The notes beneath the pieces are model-generated. The model searched no databases and was not told the DNA's origin. It saw nothing but the letters and a program-made list of their open reading frames with translations. Source: Gemmatimonadota bacterium (GTDB lineage: Bacteria; Gemmatimonadota; Gemmatimonadetes; Longimicrobiales; Longimicrobiaceae). Taken from it: a DNA stretch of 9,736 nucleotides. The translations under genes and the position numbers were made by a program. Position 1 is the stretch's first letter, and every line of letters begins with the position of its first letter. Shown here piece by piece: positions 6,020 to 9,736 of this stretch. Where the stretch lies: positions 1-9,736 of the forward strand of contig JAHWJV010000099.1 in the NCBI GenBank assembly GCA_019348265.1, read 5' to 3'.

Positions 6020-8308
6020 ATGATAGTGAAGCTCTTTTCCGGTCGAACCACTGGCCCCGCAGTCCTCCTAGCGCTCCTGCTCCTCGTGCCGGGTGGAGGG
6101 ACCGCTGAGGCGCAGACCGTATCCTCTCCGGCGCGGCAGAACGCACAGCAACCGAACTTCGTGCTGATCATCGCGGATGATATGGGGTGGGACGATACCG
6201 CGGCGTACGGGCATCCAACCGTCCGCACTCCGCACCTCGAGCGGCTGGCCCGGGAAGGGATGCGTTTCGACCAGGCGTTCGTCACGACCAGCTCCTGTAG
6301 TCCGAGCCGCGCCAGCATCATCACCGGACGTTATCCTCACAGTACTGGAGCGGCGCGGCTACACCAGCCGCTCCCGGCGGAGCAGATCACCTTCGTGGAG
6401 CTGCTCCGCAATGCCGGCTACTGGACCGCAGCCGCGGGGAAGTGGCACCTCGGAAGTGCGGTTCGTGATCGATTCGACGTGGTGAAGGAGGCCGGGCGGC
6501 GGCGCCCCGGGGCGGACGCCCCACCACCCGCTGCCGGAGACATCAACGGTGCGGAGGAGTGGATCGAGACGATGCGCGAGAGGCCGAAGGACAAACCGTT
6601 CTTCCTCTGGCTCGCCTCGATCGACCCGCACCGTCCCTACCGCCCGGGCGCTACCTCGCAGCCGCACCGTCCCGAAGACGTCGTCGTCCCGCCATACCTC
6701 CCTGACACGCCGGAGGTGCGGGCGGACCTGGCCCTCTATTACGATGAGGTCGCTCGCCTCGACAGCTATGTCGGCCAAGTACTCGGAGAGCTCGAGCGTC
6801 AGGGGGTGGCGGACAATACCTTCGTGCTCTTCATCAGCGACAACGGAAGGCCCTTTCCGCGCGCGAAGACGTCCGTGTACGACAGCGGGATTCGCACGCC
6901 ATTCATTCTCCGCTGGCCCGGTCGTGTGCAGCCAGGGAGCATCTCGAGTGAGCTGGTGAGCACGGTCGACCTCGCCCCCACTCTCCTGGAGTTGGCCGGC
7001 GTGCAGCGCCCCTCCACCTTTCAGGGGAGCAGCTTCGCCTCGCTACTCACGAGAGAGCCCGGACGAAGGGCGCGCGACTACATATTTGCGGAGAAGAACT
7101 GGCACGACTTCGACGACCGTGTCCGGGCCACGCGCTCGGAGCGGTACAAGTACATCCGCAACGACTACCGCGACATCTCCAACAGTCCTCCCGCCGATGC
7201 GATCCGGAGCCCCACCTTCCAGACGATGCGCCGCTTGCGGGACGCTGGGACGCTGACGCCCGAGCAGCGCACGGTGTTCGTCACACCGCGGCCGGCCGAG
7301 GAGCTTTACGACCTCTGGGAGGACCCGCACGAGCTGCGAGACCTGGCCGGTGATCCGCGTTACGCCGAGACTCTCTCCAAACTGAGAGGCGTGCTGGATG
7401 CATGGCAACGCGACACGAACGACCTCCCGCCCGCCACGCGCACACCCGACGGATTCGACCGCGAGACCGGAGAAGCGCTGCCGCGGGCGGGGCTGCTCCC
7501 GCTGGACCTCCCCCGCCAGAGATCCGGGCCGGACACGCTCGTCGCTTTCAAGCGGTTCGGGGATACCGAGCTGCGCCTCCACCTTTTCTTCCCACCCGGG
7601 CATCAGAACGGGAATCCGCAGCCCGCGCTGGTGCTCTTCTTCGGCGGCGGGTGGTACGGTGGTGAACCCGGCCAATTCTATCCACAGGCGCGCTACTTCG
7701 CCTCGCGCGGCCTGGTCGCGATCGCGGCCGAATATCGGACAAGCAACACCCACGGCACCTCTCCCTTCGAGAGCGTTCGCGACGCACGATCCGCGATGCG
7801 CTGGGTGCGTACGCACGCGGCGGAGTTAGGCGTCGACCCGCAACGCATCGCCGCGGGAGGAGGGTCCGCGGGAGGTCACCTGGCAGCGGCCGCGGCCCTG
7901 CTCCCGGGTATCGACGAGGCAGGAGAGGATCTTAGCGTCAGTAGCCGGCCCGACGCCCTGGTCCTCTTCAACCCGGTCATCGACAACGGGCCGGGCGGGT
8001 ACGGATACGAGCGAATCGGCGAGCGGTACCCGGAGTTCTCACCATTGCACAACGTCGCTCCCTCCGCTCCCCCCACCATTGTCTTTCTCGGAACGGAGGA
8101 CAACGCCGTCCCCGTGCAGACCATCCGTCGCTTCGAGGAGCGGATGCGCGGCGCCGGCGCCCGCGTCGAGGTGCGCCTCTACGAGGGACAGAAGCACGGC
8201 TTCTTCAACTACGGGAACGGCGAAAACGAGTACTACTTCCGCACCGTTCGGGAGGCGGATCGGTTCCTCAGCTCGCTCGGGTATCTGCAGGGACACCCTA
8301 CCCTGTAG
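6020..8308 (+). CDS. Bifunctional exported enzyme: sulfamidase (SGSH)-like S1 sulfatase fused to alpha/beta-hydrolase esterase
   Basis: The 762-residue protein starts with a Sec signal (hydrophobic run at about 14-23, likely cut after AEA at 31). The N-terminal half (about 45-480) is a complete S1 sulfatase: Asp53-Asp54, C93-S-P-S-R97, Lys141/His143 in GKWHLG, His204 in DPHRPY, Asp274-Asn275, and Lys283 in SDNGRPFPRAKTSVYDSG. The order of DPHR, PDTPEVRADLALYY, SDNGxPFP, SPTFQ, and DPHELRDLAGDPRY with a closing AWQRDTND is that of N-sulfoglucosamine sulfohydrolase, so an N-sulfatase or related S1_8-type activity is likely. After a linker at about 481-505, residues 506-762 form an esterase: oxyanion segment FFGGGWYGG (540-548), nucleophile Ser616 in GGGSAGGH, acid Asp694 in GTEDNAVP, and His726 in EGQKHGFF. 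This second half resembles CE10/acetylxylan-esterase-like hydrolases. The frame is unbroken across the junction, so this is a true fusion. Double deprotection of a sulfated, acylated glycan is inferred. Confidence 0.93.
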   Translation: MIVKLFSGRTTGPAVLLALLLLVPGGGTAEAQTVSSPARQNAQQPNFVLIIADDMGWDDTAAYGHPTVRTPHLERLAREGMRFDQAFVTTSSCSPSRASIITGRYPHSTGAARLHQPLPAEQITFVELLRNAGYWTAAAGKWHLGSAVRDRFDVVKEAGRRRPGADAPPPAAGDINGAEEWIETMRERPKDKPFFLWLASIDPHRPYRPGATSQPHRPEDVVVPPYLPDTPEVRADLALYYDEVARLDSYVGQVLGELERQGVADNTFVLFISDNGRPFPRAKTSVYDSGIRTPFILRWPGRVQPGSISSELVSTVDLAPTLLELAGVQRPSTFQGSSFASLLTREPGRRARDYIFAEKNWHDFDDRVRATRSERYKYIRNDYRDISNSPPADAIRSPTFQTMRRLRDAGTLTPEQRTVFVTPRPAEELYDLWEDPHELRDLAGDPRYAETLSKLRGVLDAWQRDTNDLPPATRTPDGFDRETGEALPRAGLLPLDLPRQRSGPDTLVAFKRFGDTELRLHLFFPPGHQNGNPQPALVLFFGGGWYGGEPGQFYPQARYFASRGLVAIAAEYRTSNTHGTSPFESVRDARSAMRWVRTHAAELGVDPQRIAAGGGSAGGHLAAAAALLPGIDEAGEDLSVSSRPDALVLFNPVIDNGPGGYGYERIGERYPEFSPLHNVAPSAPPTIVFLGTEDNAVPVQTIRRFEERMRGAGARVEVRLYEGQKHGFFNYGNGENEYYFRTVREADRFLSSLGYLQGHPTL
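6296..6310 (+). other. Formylglycine (CSPSR) motif of sulfatase 2
   Basis: tgt agt ccg agc cgc encodes C93-S-P-S-R97, followed by ASIITGRYP, a canonical S1 signature. The sulfatase half of the fusion is therefore expected to be matured and active. Confidence 0.9.
7517..8305 (+). other. Esterase (alpha/beta-hydrolase) domain of the fusion protein
   Basis: Residues 500-762 of the fusion form a complete hydrolase fold with a visible Ser616-Asp694-His726 triad. The oxyanion motif reads Phe-Gly-Gly-Gly-Trp in place of the usual His-Gly-Gly-Gly-Trp. Segments such as AEYRTSNTHGTSPFESVRDA, LVLFNPVIDNGPGG and PPTIVFLGTEDNAVPV resemble stand-alone carbohydrate esterases often seen next to sulfatases in Planctomycetota. 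That comparison is from memory and was not searched. There is no internal stop, frameshift or plausible separate start with its own signal peptide. Confidence 0.85.
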
Positions 8309-8363
8309 CCCGGATGCAGCCTGCGCGGCCGCTGACGTTCGACGAGAGACCGAGGGAAAGTCG
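8309..8363 (+). promoter_or_regulatory. 55-bp spacer with Shine-Dalgarno site before sulfatase 3
   Basis: GAGGGAAAG (8352-8360) lies just upstream of the ATG at 8364, with GAGG eight bases from the start codon. It supports this start over the open frame that extends back to 8079 inside the preceding gene. A GCGGCCGC palindrome sits in the spacer, but I see no strong hairpin, terminator or promoter. Confidence 0.55.
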
Positions 8364-9728
8364 ATGAACGGGACCAGATGGTTGTACAGCTTCTTGATCG
8401 TTTTGGCGGGGTGCGCCAGCGCGGGCGGAGTCGACCCCGAGCACGAGGCGGCTAACATCCCCCCGAACGTGGTCATGATCATATCCGACGATCATGGGTG
8501 GGGAGACTACGGATTCATGGGTCATCCGGCGATCCAGACGCCAAGCCTCGATCGGCTGGCGTCGGAGGGGATGGTGTACACCCGTGCGTATAATCCCACC
8601 GCGCTGTGCCGTCCGAGCCTGGCGACGATCATCACCGGGCTCTATCCCCATCAGCACGGCATCACTGGCAACGATCCGCCAGGAGGGGAGCAGACCATGC
8701 GGGACCCGGTCGCGCGCGGCCGGATGGTCGATCTGTTCAAGCGCAGCGAAACCTTAGCCGAGCTACTCGGAAAGCGGGATTACGTCAGCCTTCAGACGGG
8801 GAAGTGGTGGGAAGGAAATCCAAGGGATCATGGCTTTACCGAGGCGATGACGCACGGCGACGTCACCCGCGGGGGTCGGCACGGCGACGAAGGTCTCAAG
8901 ATCGGGCGCGAGGGGATGCAGCCGATCTATGACTTCATCGACTCCGCGGGAGGTCGTCCCTTCTTTCTCTGGTACGCGCCACTGCTTCCGCACGAGCCAC
9001 ACAACCCCCCGGCCAGGCTGTTGGCGAAGTATCAGGCAGCCGAGCGCCCCATGGAGGTCGCGAGATACTATGCGATGGTCGAGTGGTTCGACGAGACTGT
9101 GGGACAGCTCCTGGACCACCTGGATCGACAGCGGCTTCTAGAGAACACGATCGTGCTCTACCTGGCCGACAACGGTTGGATTCAGCCGCTCGCAGGCCAG
9201 GGGCAATTCGATACGCGCTCGAAGCTCTCCGCGTACGACGCGGGTGCGCGGACGCCGCTCATCATTCGATGGCCCGGCCACGTCCGCCCCGGAAGGGATG
9301 AGGAGACGCTGGTGAGTACCCTGGATCTCGCACCCACCGTGCTGCGGGCGGCAGCGATCGAGTCCTCCTTCGCTCTGCCCGGGCTCGATCTGCGCGACCG
9401 CCGAGCCCTCGGCCGACGCGAAATGCTGTTCGGCGCCCTGTACGCCCATACGGCGGTCGACATTCACGAGCCCGCCGCAAATCTGCTGGATCGGGTCGTG
9501 GTTCGGAAGGATGGCTGGAAGCTGATGCTGCCCCATGCGCCAAACCGTGGAGTGCCTCTGACGATGTCCGGCACCATGCCCGGTTGGAAACGCTTCGAGC
9601 CCGAGCTGTACAACGTCCGAGCGGATCCGGAGGAGTTGAACAACCAGGCCGCGCAGCGGCCGGATCTCGTCGGGGAACTGAGTGCGGCGATCGAGAGGTG
9701 GTGGTCGACAACACGAGGTCGCCCCTGA
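8364..9728 (+). CDS. Lipoprotein S1-type sulfatase with non-canonical CRPSL signature
   Basis: This 454-residue protein is predicted to be membrane-anchored. The ATG at 8364 follows a Shine-Dalgarno site and opens a lipoprotein signal ending in lipobox LAGC with Cys17. The sulfatase fold is clear: VVMIISDDHGWGDYG (Asp42-Asp43), LATIITGLYPHQHG after the signature, Lys147 in TGKWWEG, HEPH (210-213), LADNG (Asp269-Asn270), Lys287 in RSKLSAYDAGARTPLIIRWP, and a C-terminal ELYNVRADPEELNNQ. Two usual positions differ. The maturation motif is C82-R-P-S-L86 instead of CxPxR, and the histidine of GKWHLG is Trp149. The segment RGGRHGDEGLKIGREGMQPI (about 169-188) recalls a distinct group of bacterial, largely planctomycetal, sulfatase-like proteins. 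Either this group has its own active-site chemistry, or its Cys is matured differently, or it hydrolyses another ester. The fold assignment is firm; the activity is uncertain. Confidence 0.88.
   Translation: MNGTRWLYSFLIVLAGCASAGGVDPEHEAANIPPNVVMIISDDHGWGDYGFMGHPAIQTPSLDRLASEGMVYTRAYNPTALCRPSLATIITGLYPHQHGITGNDPPGGEQTMRDPVARGRMVDLFKRSETLAELLGKRDYVSLQTGKWWEGNPRDHGFTEAMTHGDVTRGGRHGDEGLKIGREGMQPIYDFIDSAGGRPFFLWYAPLLPHEPHNPPARLLAKYQAAERPMEVARYYAMVEWFDETVGQLLDHLDRQRLLENTIVLYLADNGWIQPLAGQGQFDTRSKLSAYDAGARTPLIIRWPGHVRPGRDEETLVSTLDLAPTVLRAAAIESSFALPGLDLRDRRALGRREMLFGALYAHTAVDIHEPAANLLDRVVVRKDGWKLMLPHAPNRGVPLTMSGTMPGWKRFEPELYNVRADPEELNNQAAQRPDLVGELSAAIERWWSTTRGRP
8607..8621 (+). other. Variant formylglycine motif CRPSL of sulfatase 3
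   Basis: tgc cgt ccg agc ctg encodes C82-R-P-S-L86. Cys and Pro are kept, but the arginine at +4, central to maturase recognition and to holding the formylglycine in other S1 enzymes, is leucine; an arginine occurs at +1 instead. The surrounding ATIITGLYP is intact, so this is not a frameshift. Confidence 0.85.
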
Positions 9729-9736
9729 CGGGCTTC

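Noticed and set aside
7460..7535. Separate esterase gene start inside the fusion
   Set aside because: The frame is continuous, with no stop, no convincing Shine-Dalgarno sequence with a start codon, and no signal peptide for a stand-alone exported esterase.
4448..9728. Recent tandem duplication of sulfatase genes
   Set aside because: The three proteins share only family motifs. Lengths, signal types, signature sequences and inserts all differ, so they are old paralogues rather than recent copies.
1..9736. CRISPR arrays, insertion sequences, tRNA or rRNA genes, attachment sites
   Set aside because: No direct-repeat arrays, transposase frames, terminal inverted repeats, tRNA-like cloverleafs or rRNA-like segments were seen. 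Coding density is nearly complete on one strand.

Overview
The window is a GC-rich (about two-thirds G+C by eye), fully coding stretch. Five genes all read on the + strand: a SusC/RagA-type TonB-dependent outer-membrane receptor (its 5' end lies outside the window), its SusD/RagB-type surface glycan-binding lipoprotein, and three different type I (S1, formylglycine-type) sulfatases. No leading-strand gap exceeds 82 bp, one junction overlaps by one base, and no intrinsic terminator is visible, so the five genes look like one operon. SusC/SusD pairs are typical of Bacteroidota but also occur in Gemmatimonadota and some high-GC relatives. The high GC and the style of the N-terminal regulatory domain and plug of the receptor make Gemmatimonadota my first guess and a high-GC Bacteroidota (Rhodothermia-like) the second. 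This is inference, because no rRNA or taxonomic marker is present.

Layout: 2-2944 receptor; 2945-3026 an 82-bp spacer with two tandem perfect inverted repeats; 3027-4448 SusD lipoprotein; 4448-5965 sulfatase 1, with a start codon that overlaps the susD-type stop (TGATG); 5966-6019 spacer with a small hairpin; 6020-8308 sulfatase 2, a fusion of a sulfamidase (SGSH)-like sulfatase to a C-terminal alpha/beta-hydrolase esterase; 8309-8363 spacer; 8364-9728 sulfatase 3, a lipoprotein with a departed sulfatase signature (Cys-Arg-Pro-Ser-Leu). The last 8 bases are non-coding as far as seen.

Inferred function: a polysaccharide-utilisation locus for a sulfated, probably also O-acylated glycan. The lipoprotein sulfatase could act at the membrane surface. 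SusD would capture the glycan, SusC would import it under TonB power, and the two Sec-exported sulfatases would remove sulfate esters or N-sulfate, with the fused esterase removing acyl groups. No glycoside hydrolase, polysaccharide lyase, regulator or sulfatase-maturating enzyme lies in the window, so the backbone sugar cannot be named. The most notable points are the sulfatase-esterase fusion, the non-canonical formylglycine motif of the third sulfatase, and the paired hairpins between the receptor and lipoprotein genes.
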